NCBI RefSeq assembly: GCF_014201115.1
Contig: NZ_JACHDO010000001.1
Location: 2,790,001-2,854,000 of the forward strand
Source of the DNA: Nocardiopsis metallicus
Lineage (GTDB): Bacteria > Actinomycetota > Actinomycetes > Streptosporangiales > Streptosporangiaceae
Reading direction: 5' to 3'
DNA: 64,000 bases
The notes under the pieces are model-generated. The model made no database searches. It worked only from the letters and a program-made list of their open reading frames with translations, and was not told the DNA's origin. Positions within the stretch are counted from its first letter, which is position 1; every line of letters starts with the position of its first letter. The position numbers and the translations under genes are program-made. Positions 40,698-49,074 of this stretch are shown one piece after another.

Positions 40698-42176
40698 TCA
40701 AGTCCGGTCGGGCGCCTGGAGGTTGTCGGCGTGGATGATCGCGCCCAGCAGATCCGGGAAGTCCTCGGTCAGGGCCGGGGCCTGGTCAAGGTCGCTGGGC
40801 CAGGCAGGGTCCGGCCACGCGCACCGCCACCCCTGCCTGTGCGGGGTGATGACGGCCGAGCCGACCTGAAACCGGGTAGCGCAGTCCAGCAGACCGGCCA
40901 GGTGTGCCAGCCCCAGCTCAGCAAGTGTGTGGTTGGTCCGCACCCGGTTGAGGTGTTCACCGCGGCGCCGTAGCCGGTCCACCAGGGTCAGCTCCCGGCG
41001 GCGGCTGGTCATCTTCAGGTCGTACAGTTCACGCTGAAGCTGGTGGGCCCACCGCTCCCGGGCGACGTAGCAGCGTTTCCACCCGGCTGCTTCCTCGCGG
41101 AGGTTGACCACCTCCGAGGCGTGGCGGCCCTGTTCCCAGCGCAGCTCAGCCTCCAGCCCTTTCACACGGGCAGTCGCGTCAGGCACCGGCAGCCCTTCCC
41201 CGTGCGCGTACTGGGCTGCGAGCCAGTGCGCTGTGCCGGTCACCAGGCACCACCGGGTGGGCCCCATTCGTTCGGCGCGTTCCGGGTGGGCGGCGGCCTT
41301 CCCCGCGCGGGCACCGGCAGCCACGTCGTCCAGGTGCGCGACGACCTCGGCCATGCCCTCCCGGCGGCCAGCTTCCCGGGCGGTCGCGGCATCCGCTTTC
41401 AGGTCCCGGACTCGTTCCTCCACCTGGCGGTCGCCCACCCCAGTGGGGTTCACCATGCCCAGGTGGAACGCGAGCCGTGAGCAGAGTTCGTTGTAGGCGT
41501 CCCGCCAGTCCCCGGTTTGGGTGAGCTGGCGGCGGAGCCGGATCACGTCCCCGCCGAACTCGCGGGCGAAGTAGCGTTCCATCTGCTCGTTCTCGCGGGC
41601 TTCTTTCGCGCGGGCGCACGCGGACCGCCACGCCGTCCACCGCTGGGCGGACTGCTTCCGGAGCCGCTGGTTCTCTTCCTCCAGTTCCCGAACCAGGGAC
41701 CGCCACTGAACCCGGTCGGCCTCCCACGCGGCGATGAGCTGTTCCGGTTCACCACCCCAGTGCGCTTCGACCTCGGTCCGCGGGTCATGCCCCTCCCCCG
41801 GCGTGTCGGCCCTGTTCGCGAGCACGTCCATCACCACCTGGGCGACATGGTCGGCCTCGCTGCCGGACAGACGGGTGACGTTCTGCCCGGCCTGGGCGTT
41901 GCGAATGGTGGCCGGGCCGAGCCGGATGGGCACGGTGAGCACGGCCGCGGCGATCCGTTCGTACAGGGGGGAGCGTTCGTCATGATCACCTGGGGTGTGG
42001 GCTTCCCCGTCCGCCAGGTCTTCCAGGTGGTCAGTGGCGTCCTTCCACCCCGCCCCGTACCAGACCGGGCCGGTCAGGGCAGTGCACTCGACGGGGACCT
42101 GGCGGAGTTGGTGGGCGGCCCATCGGAGGATGTCGGCGCGGGCGCCCTCGTCACTGGGGGCGGTGGGGTCAGACAT
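40698..42176 (-). CDS. Large coiled-coil hypothetical protein
   Basis: 492 residues from ATG 42176 (AAGGAG upstream); 36 further codons upstream are low-complexity. An N-terminal helical domain (ADILRWAAHQLRQVPVEC) is followed by heptad-rich helices (LVRELEEENQRLRKQSAQRW; ARVKGLEAELRWEQGRHASE) and a C-terminal basic helix pair. No membrane segment. It heads the downstream half of a small-gene operon and resembles large accessory proteins of Streptomyces-type plasmids/phages in composition only. Confidence 0.65.
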   Translation of the reverse strand: MSDPTAPSDEGARADILRWAAHQLRQVPVECTALTGPVWYGAGWKDATDHLEDLADGEAHTPGDHDERSPLYERIAAAVLTVPIRLGPATIRNAQAGQNVTRLSGSEADHVAQVVMDVLANRADTPGEGHDPRTEVEAHWGGEPEQLIAAWEADRVQWRSLVRELEEENQRLRKQSAQRWTAWRSACARAKEARENEQMERYFAREFGGDVIRLRRQLTQTGDWRDAYNELCSRLAFHLGMVNPTGVGDRQVEERVRDLKADAATAREAGRREGMAEVVAHLDDVAAGARAGKAAAHPERAERMGPTRWCLVTGTAHWLAAQYAHGEGLPVPDATARVKGLEAELRWEQGRHASEVVNLREEAAGWKRCYVARERWAHQLQRELYDLKMTSRRRELTLVDRLRRRGEHLNRVRTNHTLAELGLAHLAGLLDCATRFQVGSAVITPHRQGWRCAWPDPAWPSDLDQAPALTEDFPDLLGAIIHADNLQAPDRT

Positions 42177-42366
42177 CGGTCGAGGTCTCCTTCGTGAGGG
42201 TCGCGTAGTCGCGGACGCGCTCGTGCTGGAGTCTGGCCATGTCCAGCCAGACGTGGGCCACAGATGAGCGTTCGGCGGCGTCACCGCGGTGGAAGTCGGT
42301 GTTGCGGAGCTGTTGCTCGGCTGTCCGCATGTACTCGTCGACCTTCGCGGGGTCAGGGATCGTCAA
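42169..42366 (-). CDS. Small hypothetical helical protein
   Basis: 65 residues (MTIPDPAKVDEYMRTAEQQL, then HVWLDMARLQHERVRDYATL). TTG start overlapping the upstream stop (TTGA) with AAGGAC nearby; its end overlaps the next start. Function unknown. Confidence 0.6.
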   Translation of the reverse strand: MTIPDPAKVDEYMRTAEQQLRNTDFHRGDAAERSSVAHVWLDMARLQHERVRDYATLTKETSTDV

Positions 42367-42710
42367 GGGATGTCCTTCTGGGGAGCGCGGTTCTCGCGGT
42401 CGGCGGGGATACCCTTCACTGCGGGGTTCGCGTCATCGCACCGGGCCCCGTGCAGCAGTTCCCCACCGAACCGGGAATGCGCGGCACAGCCGTGGCAGCA
42501 GAACCCGGCGGAGTTGACCACCGGCCGGGGACAGCGGAGCGACCGGCACACCGCCGGGCCGAGAGTGCGGGGGCTGACGGTGTACGTGGCCAGGTCCTCA
42601 CCGGCCGGGCTGATCTGGGTGACGTCCAGGCCCTTGCTGTTCAGCCAGTCGGTGAGGGTGGGCCACAGGGCCGGGTGGACAACGAGCTGGCGGACTTCTT
42701 CGTCGGTCAC
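42363..42710 (-). CDS. Cys-rich small protein, zinc-ribbon-like
   Basis: 115 residues from GTG 42710, AGGAG 7 bases upstream. An N-terminal domain (VTDEEVRQLVVHPALWPTLT) is followed by a cluster of seven Cys and several His (CRSLRCPRPVVNSAGFCCHG; HGARCDD), likely binding one or two zinc ions. GTGA overlap with the upstream gene, TTGA with the downstream one. Role unknown. Confidence 0.65.
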   Translation of the reverse strand: MTDEEVRQLVVHPALWPTLTDWLNSKGLDVTQISPAGEDLATYTVSPRTLGPAVCRSLRCPRPVVNSAGFCCHGCAAHSRFGGELLHGARCDDANPAVKGIPADRENRAPQKDIP

Positions 42711-43063
42711 CGGCGGCTCTCCTGCCGGGGTTCGTTGAGGAGCGCCCGGCACAGGGCTACCGTCTCGTTCCACACGGCACCGTCCGGGGTGTGCCGCGGG
42801 TACGGTGCCGTGTCCCCCATGGCCTGGTCGGTGTATTCGAGCAGGCGCGCGGTGGTGTACGCGGCCCGGCGGGTCCACAGAACGAGGTGGTGGCCGGTCT
42901 GTTCGGCGCTGCCAGTGTCGTCGTGCAGGCCGCCCGCCCAGTAGCGGACGTGGGCGATGGGTTCGCCGTCGTCGGCCAGGAGGGGCCGGGTTCCGTCAGA
43001 TTGTGTGTGCGGGTCGAGGGCGTGGGGGTTGCGGCGTCCTGTGCGCCAGCGGTCGGTCATCAT
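42707..43063 (-). CDS. Hypothetical soluble protein
   Basis: 118 residues (MMTDRWRTGRRNPHALDPHT; PIAHVRYWAGGLHDDTGSAE; QTGHHLVLWTRRAAYTTARL). GGAG lies 7 bases before the first of two ATGs. A longer frame upstream is a mixture of other genes. Function unknown. Confidence 0.6.
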   Translation of the reverse strand: MMTDRWRTGRRNPHALDPHTQSDGTRPLLADDGEPIAHVRYWAGGLHDDTGSAEQTGHHLVLWTRRAAYTTARLLEYTDQAMGDTAPYPRHTPDGAVWNETVALCRALLNEPRQESRR

Positions 43064-43776
43064 CGGCTGTCTCCGATCGTTTTGCGCAGGGTGGGCAGGT
43101 TGGTGCTCGACAAGTTCTCGTTGGCGCGGTGTCGGGGCAGTCCCAGTCGTCCCGGTAGGGGAGCTTGATGATGGACGTCTCCCGGCCCCCAGGAGCGGAG
43201 CACGACAGGCTCCCGTAGTGGGGTCGGTGTGGCAGGAGGTCTTCTCTGCGGGTGGGCCCGCCCCGTGCTGCGGGGCGGGCGGGGGGCAGGCCGCGAGGTT
43301 CCAGCGGTCTAGGTCGCCGTGGTAGCCAGGGGCACTCAACTGTGACTGGAGGTCGAGGCACTTCGCGCGCAGGGCGGCGATGCGCTCGGGCAGGTTGGGT
43401 CGGGCGTCATCGCGGCCGAGCTTCTTGAGGGCCGACATGATCCGGTAGGCGCTGCGGTTGTGCTTCGTGCGCAGGTGCAGCAGGTCTAGGCGGGCCTGGT
43501 CGACGGGGGTGTTGTTGACCTTCGCGATGGCTTCGAGCATCGACAGTCGAGGCTTGAACTGATCGCCGATTTGCCACTCCACGTCGGCGTAGGTCTGGGC
43601 CCGGTCGGTGAAAGAGTACGGGCGTACTGGACGGCCTTGATCTGTTGCGGATCGGTGATACGACCGTTGACCTCGTCGGTCTCATCGCGGACTTCGCCGA
43701 GTTGGTACCGCCCTGGCAGATGGTCGGCCACAAGCGCGAAATCGTTGGCGGGATTCAGGCCCTTCTTGGCGATGGA
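43064..43776 (-). pseudogene. Damaged gene with at least one frameshift
   Basis: Pieces in different frames join into one product: SIAKKGLNPANDFALVADHL and PGRYQLGEVRDETDEVNGRI, then after a -1 shift near 43610 FTDRAQTYADVEWQIGDQFK and LSMLEAIAKVNNTPVDQARL up to RAKCLDLQSQLSAPGYHGDL. Towards 43160 a further frame (IIKLPYRDDWDC) and another (NENLSSTNLPTLRKTIGDSR) precede the next gene. No start codon is seen at its 5' end, which abuts the upstream stop. Either decaying or containing sequence errors; function unknown. Confidence 0.5.
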
Positions 43777-44454
43777 TCAGTCGTCGGCAACGGCGTTGAC
43801 CGGTGAATGCGCCCACTGGACTCGCTTGAGACCGTGGGGATCCGGCCCGGCCGGTACGTCGTTCGGGCTCTGACCGGGCTCCAGGACAGGGGTCCAGTCA
43901 GCACCGGTCTTCTGCCAGGTGTGCTCGCCAGAGGCGTAGAGGCCGTCGGGCAGCTCAGACAGGGCCGTGGGCCGACCGGGTGCCTCGGTGAGGACGATGC
44001 GCGAGGCGATCTCCATCAGGCGCTCGTACTCGTCGGTGATGTTCTCGGCGAGCTTGAGAGCAGCGGGCAGGCCGGGCAGCTCGTAGCGGTCGGCGAAGAG
44101 GGACTCCCTATCTTTGCTGATAGCCAACCAGGTGCCGGAGCTGCCCAGCGCGGTCATGATGTTGACACCATTGATGCTTCCTTCGCCGTCGCAAAAGAAC
44201 TCGAACTCGAGGGCACCCGTCCGGCCCTGGGCGCGGTCCTGGTGAGCGCGCAGGCGCTCGGCGACGGCGTGCACCTCCAAAAGATCGTCGCCGGTGAAGG
44301 CCTCAAACTCGTGGAGCATGTCTTGGGCGCTCGTCGCCGACTCATACGGGTCGTTGGTGGGGTCGAGCAGGATTGTCAGCAGGGTCAGCTGATCGGCCCC
44401 GAGCCCGAGCTCGAAGCTGATGCGGTGGACGAGTTCGGAATCGGCGTCAGCCAT
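43777..44454 (-). CDS. Hypothetical soluble protein
   Basis: 225 residues from ATG 44454, AGGAG 7 bases upstream (the 87 codons above it are low-complexity). Acidic and mixed alpha/beta (HRISFELGLGADQLTLLTIL; GALEFEFFCDGEGSINGVNI; DGLYASGEHTWQKTGADWTP). No Cys cluster or membrane segment. Intact and well coded. No family recognised. Confidence 0.7.
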   Translation of the reverse strand: MADADSELVHRISFELGLGADQLTLLTILLDPTNDPYESATSAQDMLHEFEAFTGDDLLEVHAVAERLRAHQDRAQGRTGALEFEFFCDGEGSINGVNIMTALGSSGTWLAISKDRESLFADRYELPGLPAALKLAENITDEYERLMEIASRIVLTEAPGRPTALSELPDGLYASGEHTWQKTGADWTPVLEPGQSPNDVPAGPDPHGLKRVQWAHSPVNAVADD

Positions 44455-44497
44455 GTCGTGTCTCCTGTTCGGCCCTGGTGGGGTGGTGGAGGTGGCC

Positions 44498-44532
44498 CCC
44501 GGCCACCCTCCCCGGGCGAGACGGTGGCCGGG
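44498..44532 (-). terminator. Hairpin between small genes
   Basis: CCCGGCCACC (44498-44507) pairs with GGTGGCCGGG (44523-44532) just after the stop of the gene at 44535. No T-run; a weak terminator or processing site. Confidence 0.45.
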
Positions 44533-44534
44533 AA

Positions 44535-44792
44535 TCAGCGATCTTGCGTGGGCTGGGTGTAAGGCGGGGTGTTGGCACCCTTCGCCTGGCTGGGCCAGTG
44601 GGTGAGAGGTGCGTTGGTGTTGTCGTCCCAGCACTCGCACTGGCTGGTGATGGGGTCGATGTCGATGTGACAGCGGCCGCACCAGGGCAGGTCCTGAATC
44701 GAGGTGTCCATCCACCGGTTTTCGAGGCTGGTCCTCATCCGGTGCGCGATCAGGGAAAACATCAGGTCACGGGGGGTGGTGAACGTGCTCAC
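44535..44792 (-). CDS. Small zinc-ribbon-like protein
   Basis: 85 residues, GTG start with AAAGAG 5 bases upstream. LPWCGRCHIDIDPITSQCEC provides CxxC and CxC pairs fit for one zinc ion. The tail is polar (NTPPYTQPTQDR). It may be a nucleic-acid-binding mini-protein of the phage/plasmid type. Confidence 0.65.
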   Translation of the reverse strand: MSTFTTPRDLMFSLIAHRMRTSLENRWMDTSIQDLPWCGRCHIDIDPITSQCECWDDNTNAPLTHWPSQAKGANTPPYTQPTQDR

Positions 44793-44857
44793 ATCGGCTC
44801 TTTCTTGTGCAGATTGTGCATTTATTCACGGCGCAGGTCCGCCCCGGGAGCCCTGGG

Positions 44858-45199
44858 TTACTCCGCGTCGGGCTCGGCGAGCTCTTGCAGGCGACCCGTG
44901 GTGGGGTGCACGGTGCGGCCCTCGTCGGGGTAGATGACGTAGTGCAGCGCGTAGCGACGCTGCTCTGAAAGCGCGCGGGCAGCGAGGAGCTGGCTCCAGT
45001 AGCGCTCACGGTCCTGGCGGGCGCGCTCGTACTTCGCCTCCAACTCCACGTTGTTGGTCGTTGCGCGTACGGCCACGAGGCGCAGGCAGTCGGCGCAGTC
45101 GACGGAGTCGAGGCTGTCTGAGCTGATGGACCCGATGGTGGGGCTGACATTGCACTCGAACCGTTGTCCGGTTTCGCTGCGCTTGTGCGTGGTGTCCAC
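44858..45199 (-). CDS. Hypothetical helical protein
   Basis: 113 residues. A short Cys pair (VDCADCLRL) is followed by a long charged helix (NNVELEAKYERARQDRERYW) and an aromatic segment (YALHYVIYPDEGRTVHPTTG). Zinc finger plus helix layout. Function unknown. Confidence 0.6.
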   Translation of the reverse strand: MDTTHKRSETGQRFECNVSPTIGSISSDSLDSVDCADCLRLVAVRATTNNVELEAKYERARQDRERYWSQLLAARALSEQRRYALHYVIYPDEGRTVHPTTGRLQELAEPDAE

Positions 45200-45265
45200 G
45201 GTGCCTTCTGGTGTTGGTTTGGGATGGGGCGCGCCCCCTTGGGAGTCGGGAGTTTGCCCGAGGGA

Positions 45266-45472
45266 TCAGTCGGCACGCCGGGCGGCGGCGAAGTCGGTGT
45301 ACACCGAGGAGGCGCTCACTTCCTGAGTAGCGCCGGTGGCGGGGTAGGAGATCCAGCAGATCAGTGTGCGGTCTCCGCGCTCCTCAACGACGTGGGCCTT
45401 GCGGGGGGTTGCGCCGGGGAAGTCGCCCGGCAGGTAGCGAACTTCGGGGGTGTCGACGTACTCCGAGCACAT
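45266..45472 (-). CDS. Small hypothetical protein
   Basis: 68 residues (MCSEYVDTPEVRYLPGDFPG; THVVEERGD-like segment, then ICWISYPATGATQEVSASSV). Beta-rich, soluble. Expressed in the same direction as its neighbours. No family recognised. Confidence 0.6.
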   Translation of the reverse strand: MCSEYVDTPEVRYLPGDFPGATPRKAHVVEERGDRTLICWISYPATGATQEVSASSVYTDFAAARRAD

Positions 45473-45503
45473 GGGATCGACCTTTCGTCAGGGAGGGGAT
45501 CGG

Positions 45504-45535
45504 TGTCGGGGCGCGATGGTGGACGCGCCCCGACA
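45504..45535 (-). terminator. Hairpin upstream of the small gene at 45266
   Basis: TGTCGGGGCGCG (45504-45515) pairs perfectly with CGCGCCCCGACA (45524-45535), 8-base loop, between the genes ending at 45552 and starting at 45472. Likely a terminator. Confidence 0.6.
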
Positions 45536-45551
45536 TCAGGGGGGTGGGTGC

Positions 45552-45803
45552 TTAGAGGCGACCGTGAATGCGGTCGTACAGGTCGGACAGGCGCCCGAGG
45601 TCGCGGGCGTCGTCGGCGCCGATGATGGCGCAGGCCTCGGTGAGGGTTTGGGATCGATCCATCGCCCTGGTCAACCCCGGCCCCCAGCGGGTGCAGTCGG
45701 TGTTGGGCCAGACCTCGCCTCGCTCGGCGAGGATCTCCACGACAGTGCCCCACTCCTTGAGGGCCAGGTTGGTCAGGTCGGTGCGCTCGGTCTTGTTACT
45801 CAC
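45552..45803 (-). CDS. Small hypothetical protein
   Basis: 83 residues, GTG start overlapping the upstream TAA. Helical (LTNLALKEWGTVVEILAERG; LTEACAIIGADDARDLGRLS). No membrane segment. Function unknown. Confidence 0.6.
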   Translation of the reverse strand: MSNKTERTDLTNLALKEWGTVVEILAERGEVWPNTDCTRWGPGLTRAMDRSQTLTEACAIIGADDARDLGRLSDLYDRIHGRL

Positions 45804-46027
45804 AGGGATCTCCGTTCGGCTGATGGACTCTTAGGACTGGGGGCGTGACGAAGTCGGCGTTGTGGAGGATGTCGAGCTGTTCGAGGCGGACTCCGCATAG
45901 AACGCGGGGGTAGTCCTGGGGAGGCGAACCCCGCCGTGAAGCCCCACCAGGGGGAGGGGCAGCGGAAGTGGATGTGACGACTGGTGCTCACAGGTGGGCG
46001 CATGGGCCGGTCCTGGTCGTCGCACAC
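45796..46027 (-). pseudogene. Small gene with one frameshift
   Basis: From GTG 46027 the frame reads RHIHFRCPSPWWGFTAGFAS; near 45915, at a CCAGG site, it must skip one base to continue DYPRVLCGVRLEQLDILHNA and DFVTPPVLRVHQPNGDPCE to a TAA at 45796. Repaired length about 76 residues. Both halves look coding, so a sequence error or recent mutation is likely. Confidence 0.5.
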
Positions 46028-46429
46028 CTATTCAGGCGAGGAGTGCGCGTGCCCAAGGCCTTCGGTGGCCAGTGAATTGCCCGGGGCGTGGATGTTGTAG
46101 TGACCGGTGAGTTTCGGGCTCAGCGTGCGGATCGGGCGGTCGTCGCGGCGGAACCGGTGGACGTGGTTGTCGCTGAGGTCCGCCTGCGAATTGACCTCGC
46201 TGTGCTCGTAGTAGGCGTGGTCGGGGGTGGTGTGGACGATCTCCCATTCCTCGTGGCCGCTGTCACCCCAGGGGTCGCCGAGGATGAGCACGTCGCCCAG
46301 GCCCATCAGGCGCCGAGGGATGTCGAGGGGGCGCTGCTTCGGCGCGGGGGGCTCGGGCATCTGCGGACCGAATCCGGCCTCGATGAACTCGTAGACGCAG
46401 CTGCACACCACGGCTTCGGTGTCGCACAT
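46028..46429 (-). CDS. Hypothetical soluble protein
   Basis: 133 residues. MCDTEAVVCSCVYEFIEAGF at the start, a middle region with GLGDVLILGDPWGD and HEEWEIVHTTPDHAYYEHSE, and a polar end (HVHRFRRDDRPIRTLSPKLT). Intact. Aromatic- and His-rich, possibly metal binding. No family recognised. Confidence 0.6.
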   Translation of the reverse strand: MCDTEAVVCSCVYEFIEAGFGPQMPEPPAPKQRPLDIPRRLMGLGDVLILGDPWGDSGHEEWEIVHTTPDHAYYEHSEVNSQADLSDNHVHRFRRDDRPIRTLSPKLTGHYNIHAPGNSLATEGLGHAHSSPE

Positions 46430-46513
46430 GGGATCCTCCTTCGCTCGGTTTCGCGGGCGGCATTTCTGCTTTCTTCGCTTTTGCAGTGTTCTTTCTGTCG
46501 TGTGGTCGGTGTT

Positions 46514-47203
46514 CTAGGCGCAGAACCGGCAGCGCGGGTTGGACTCCACCGCGCACATGCCGCAGGGGCCGACCAGCTTCCAGCGCTGGTCGGCGTCCCA
46601 AGCCTGCCCCAGGGGCAGTAGACCGAGTTCGACCTCGGCCGTGTCCTGGAGGACGTCGACCAGCTCATCGGTGGGCTCGCCCGTGGCAGGGTCGATCAAG
46701 CGCGTGCTCACGCACAGCTCGGCCAGAGGCGCCTGAGGGTCATACCTGTCCATCGAGCACGCCGACATCAGCGTGAGCTGCTCACCGCTGTCCTCGATCA
46801 CGTCCTCGACGTGGGTCCGCTTGCCGTAGGTGGCGATCACGCCTCGGGCTCCCACCGCCATGTACAGATGATTGTGGGCACCCAGGACATAAGTCCGTGC
46901 GATCAACTCGGCCACCAGGGCGCGGTCCACCTGCGGGCTGGCCACCACACCCTGGGCTTCCAGGGTGATGGTGGGAAACGAGGTCGAAAGAATCGCCGCG
47001 CTCTCGGCGGGCCAGCACAGCTCCTCCAGTACCTGAACCAGGGCTCGCAACGGGGTGATGGCGGAGGTCGGGTGAGCAGTGATGTCCTCGTGCGCGGTGG
47101 TGTTGGTCCACACGTGTGCGATGCGGTCGGCGGCCGCGCCCACGCGCAGCACGCGCGAGGCGGCGATCTGGCTGTCCAAGAGGTAGACGGTGTAGTCAGG
47201 CAC
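46514..47203 (-). CDS. Hypothetical protein with C-terminal zinc ribbon
   Basis: 229 residues from GTG 47203, GGAGG 5 bases upstream (earlier codons are low-complexity). The main domain is alpha/beta (MPDYTVYLLDSQIAASRVLR; EAQGVVASPQVDRALVAELI; HLYMAVGARGVIATYGKRTH). The end CGMCAVESNPRCRFCA is a CxxC...CxxC zinc ribbon. Possibly a regulatory or nucleic-acid-binding protein; not assigned. Confidence 0.7.
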   Translation of the reverse strand: MPDYTVYLLDSQIAASRVLRVGAAADRIAHVWTNTTAHEDITAHPTSAITPLRALVQVLEELCWPAESAAILSTSFPTITLEAQGVVASPQVDRALVAELIARTYVLGAHNHLYMAVGARGVIATYGKRTHVEDVIEDSGEQLTLMSACSMDRYDPQAPLAELCVSTRLIDPATGEPTDELVDVLQDTAEVELGLLPLGQAWDADQRWKLVGPCGMCAVESNPRCRFCA

Positions 47204-47303
47204 GGTGTCCTCCTTCGTGACCTGCAGGCGCAGGCAAGCGCGGCGGTGGGGGATCGGCGATCGTGGTGATTCCCGCTCGAGTTGTGGGGGCCTGCTGGGT
47301 CGA

Positions 47304-47537
47304 TCAGGACGAGATCCAGCCGATGACCTCGTCGGGAGTGGCGTCGTAGCCCGCCTCGACCACCTGGGCGAGCCCGTCGTCGGGATGCTCGAGGTAGTGG
47401 ATTGCGGCGTTGACCAGGAGGTTGAGCGCGTCGATCGTGCCTTCCTCGGGCAGGCTCGCGGCATCGGAGATGTCCTCGACAGCTCGGTTGAGGGCTGCGG
47501 AGATCTGGTGGTGGGTGTACGCAGTGGACTCGGGCAT
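47304..47537 (-). CDS. Small hypothetical helical protein
   Basis: 77 residues from ATG 47537 with AAGGAAG 6 bases upstream (HQISAALNRAVEDISDAASL; IDALNLLVNAAIHYLEHPDD). Acidic four-helix-like composition. Stop 2 bases apart from the next upstream gene's end, so likely co-translated. Confidence 0.65.
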   Translation of the reverse strand: MPESTAYTHHQISAALNRAVEDISDAASLPEEGTIDALNLLVNAAIHYLEHPDDGLAQVVEAGYDATPDEVIGWISS

Positions 47538-47538
47538 G

Positions 47539-47640
47539 TCAGTCTTCCTTGTTGGCGAGAGGCGAGCTCGGGGAGGCGTCGAAGCGGTCCCGCAACTCGT
47601 GGGTCTGGCCATCGACGACGGCGACGCTGGCAGTGATCAT
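47539..47640 (-). CDS. 33-residue hypothetical protein
   Basis: MITASVAVVDGQTHELRDRF followed by DASPSSPLANKED. The ATG overlaps the upstream stop (TGATG) and the stop lies at the next start, a spacing that supports real translation. Function unknown. Confidence 0.45.
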   Translation of the reverse strand: MITASVAVVDGQTHELRDRFDASPSSPLANKED

Positions 47641-48035
47641 CACGGGGCGTCGGGGTCACCGATGTGCTCAAGGGTGTGCCTCAGCGCTTCGGGGTCCTCG
47701 AACTCAAGGCGGAGAGTGTTGGTCCCCGAGTCGTCGTCCTGCGGGTCGAGCTCTTCGCGCAGCACGTCGACGAGATCGGGGTTGACGGTCGGACGCAGGA
47801 CGACGACTCGGGTGTCCTCGATGGGTAGCGGCAGGACGGCGACGAGGTCGTGGGGGCGCTCGTCGTCGTTGATCATGGTCGTCGAGGAGATGACGTACGT
47901 TCCGCCATCGGTGACGTAGGCCTTGGTGGCGTAGTCGAGCTCGCCGGTGATTCGCTCCCTTGCAGAGTGGACGATGTGGGCGAAGTTATGAGCTCTGCTC
48001 GTCCTGATGAACTGCGAGTTGTCTCCGTCGGTCAT
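47640..48035 (-). CDS. Hypothetical soluble protein
   Basis: 131 residues from ATG 48035 (GGAAG 5 bases upstream). AHIVHSARERITGELDYATK and LVAVLPLPIEDTRVVVLRPT suggest a small beta-barrel or alpha/beta domain, with an acidic C-terminus. ATGA overlap with the HNH gene upstream. Function unknown. Confidence 0.65.
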   Translation of the reverse strand: MTDGDNSQFIRTSRAHNFAHIVHSARERITGELDYATKAYVTDGGTYVISSTTMINDDERPHDLVAVLPLPIEDTRVVVLRPTVNPDLVDVLREELDPQDDDSGTNTLRLEFEDPEALRHTLEHIGDPDAP

Positions 48036-48406
48036 GAGTACTTCCTTCTTCGCTGGCGCAGCCGCCACCGATAGAGAGGTGACGGCATGCGGTTCGACTT
48101 GCGGGCGTTGTGCCGCTGGCAGAGAGCGGCTCCGTTCGCGATCGCGGTTGCTCCTCCCCTGCTCCACGGGACGATGTGATCGGCTTGGAGCCCGGTCGTC
48201 GCCCGGCAGCGCAACCACAGGGGGTGTTTGTGCTCGCAGCGCCAGCGGGCTCGGGTGAGGAGAATCTTCTTCTGTTCCCAGGTGAACAGGCGATGGGGGT
48301 CGCGCCACCTGCGGCGCTGACCGATCGCGCGGGCGATGACGGCGAGCGGGACGAAAACGAGGATGATCGCCGCGATGACGATGAGCGAGTCGGGACTCGG
48401 TGCCAC
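48032..48406 (-). CDS. HNH endonuclease with membrane segment
   Basis: 124 residues from GTG 48406, AGGAG 6 bases upstream. Residues about 6-27 are hydrophobic (LIVIAAIILVFVPLAVIA). The HNH fold follows: CEHKHPLWLRC, then LQADHIVPWSRGGATAIANG and ALCQRHNARKS, including the DH pair, the central Asn and the final His. The zinc-binding Cys pairs are in place. A membrane-tethered HNH nuclease is unusual; the segment could instead be an uncut signal sequence. Role might be DNA packaging, mobility or defence. Confidence 0.8.
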   Translation of the reverse strand: MAPSPDSLIVIAAIILVFVPLAVIARAIGQRRRWRDPHRLFTWEQKKILLTRARWRCEHKHPLWLRCRATTGLQADHIVPWSRGGATAIANGAALCQRHNARKSNRMPSPLYRWRLRQRRRKYS

Positions 48407-48591
48407 GGGCGGCTCCTGGGATCGAGGTGGGCGGTCGGTGACGTGGTCGACGACTCTCTGCGGCAAGGTCGGACCTGCGGTGGGCCCCAGGCGCTGCTTC
48501 GACTTGACCTCCAGCAGGCCCCGAACGGACCGCGCGGGATTAGCCGGGGCGGTGATGGGCAAAGGTCCGTCAGAGGGGCCAGGTCTGAGAT

Positions 48592-48628
48592 GCCCCGTCC
48601 GACAAGGAGGTCTCCTCGCGGACGGGGC
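48592..48628 (-). terminator. Hairpin between gene groups
   Basis: GCCCCGTCCG (48592-48601) pairs with CGGACGGGGC (48619-48628) just after the stop of the gene at 48640. Likely a terminator separating it from the HNH operon. Confidence 0.55.
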
Positions 48629-48639
48629 CAGCGGGCCCA

Positions 48640-48885
48640 TTAGGCCCAGTAGTCGTTCGCGTCCAGCTCCATCTGACGCCGAACTGATCGCCCGTGCATC
48701 TCAGCCGTCTCAACGACTTCGGGCTTGGAACCACCGAGCGAGTGCCAGCGGATCTTCGCTCCGGGTACTTCCTCGGGCACGGATTCGGTGATGGCCACCG
48801 CGATCAGCGTCTTCAGTTCCTCGGTCTGCCAACGGTCAGTAGGAGCCTCGACGGTGAACACCACGCGGATGCGTTTGGGCCTCAC
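48640..48885 (-). CDS. Small hypothetical protein
   Basis: 81 residues from GTG 48885 (GGAAG upstream, GTGA overlap with the previous gene). RPKRIRVVFTVEAPTDRWQT and ELKTLIAVAITESVPEEVPG give an alpha/beta pattern; the tail has HGRSVRRQMELDANDYWA. Function unknown. Confidence 0.65.
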   Translation of the reverse strand: MRPKRIRVVFTVEAPTDRWQTEELKTLIAVAITESVPEEVPGAKIRWHSLGGSKPEVVETAEMHGRSVRRQMELDANDYWA

Positions 48886-49010
48886 GTGTTCTTCCTGCCC
48901 ATCTGCCACAGGTGGTAGTTCTCCAAGGCCATGTCCCGTTCACGATGCGAGCCGTAGGCGCCGAGGATGACGTCCCCCTCGACGCGCTGGTCGTTGTTGA
49001 TCTTGACCAT
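48882..49010 (-). CDS. 42-residue hypothetical protein
   Basis: MVKINNDQRVEGDVILGAYG followed by SHRERDMALENYHLWQMGRK. GGAGAAGG lies 6 bases before ATG 49010, so a longer frame from 49088 is rejected. Stop overlaps the next GTG. Function unknown. Confidence 0.6.
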   Translation of the reverse strand: MVKINNDQRVEGDVILGAYGSHRERDMALENYHLWQMGRKNT

Positions 49011-49074
49011 GGTGTGCCTTCTCCTCGTGGGGTGGCCCCGGCCACGCGCGCGACGTGACCGGGGTCGGTCGGGG

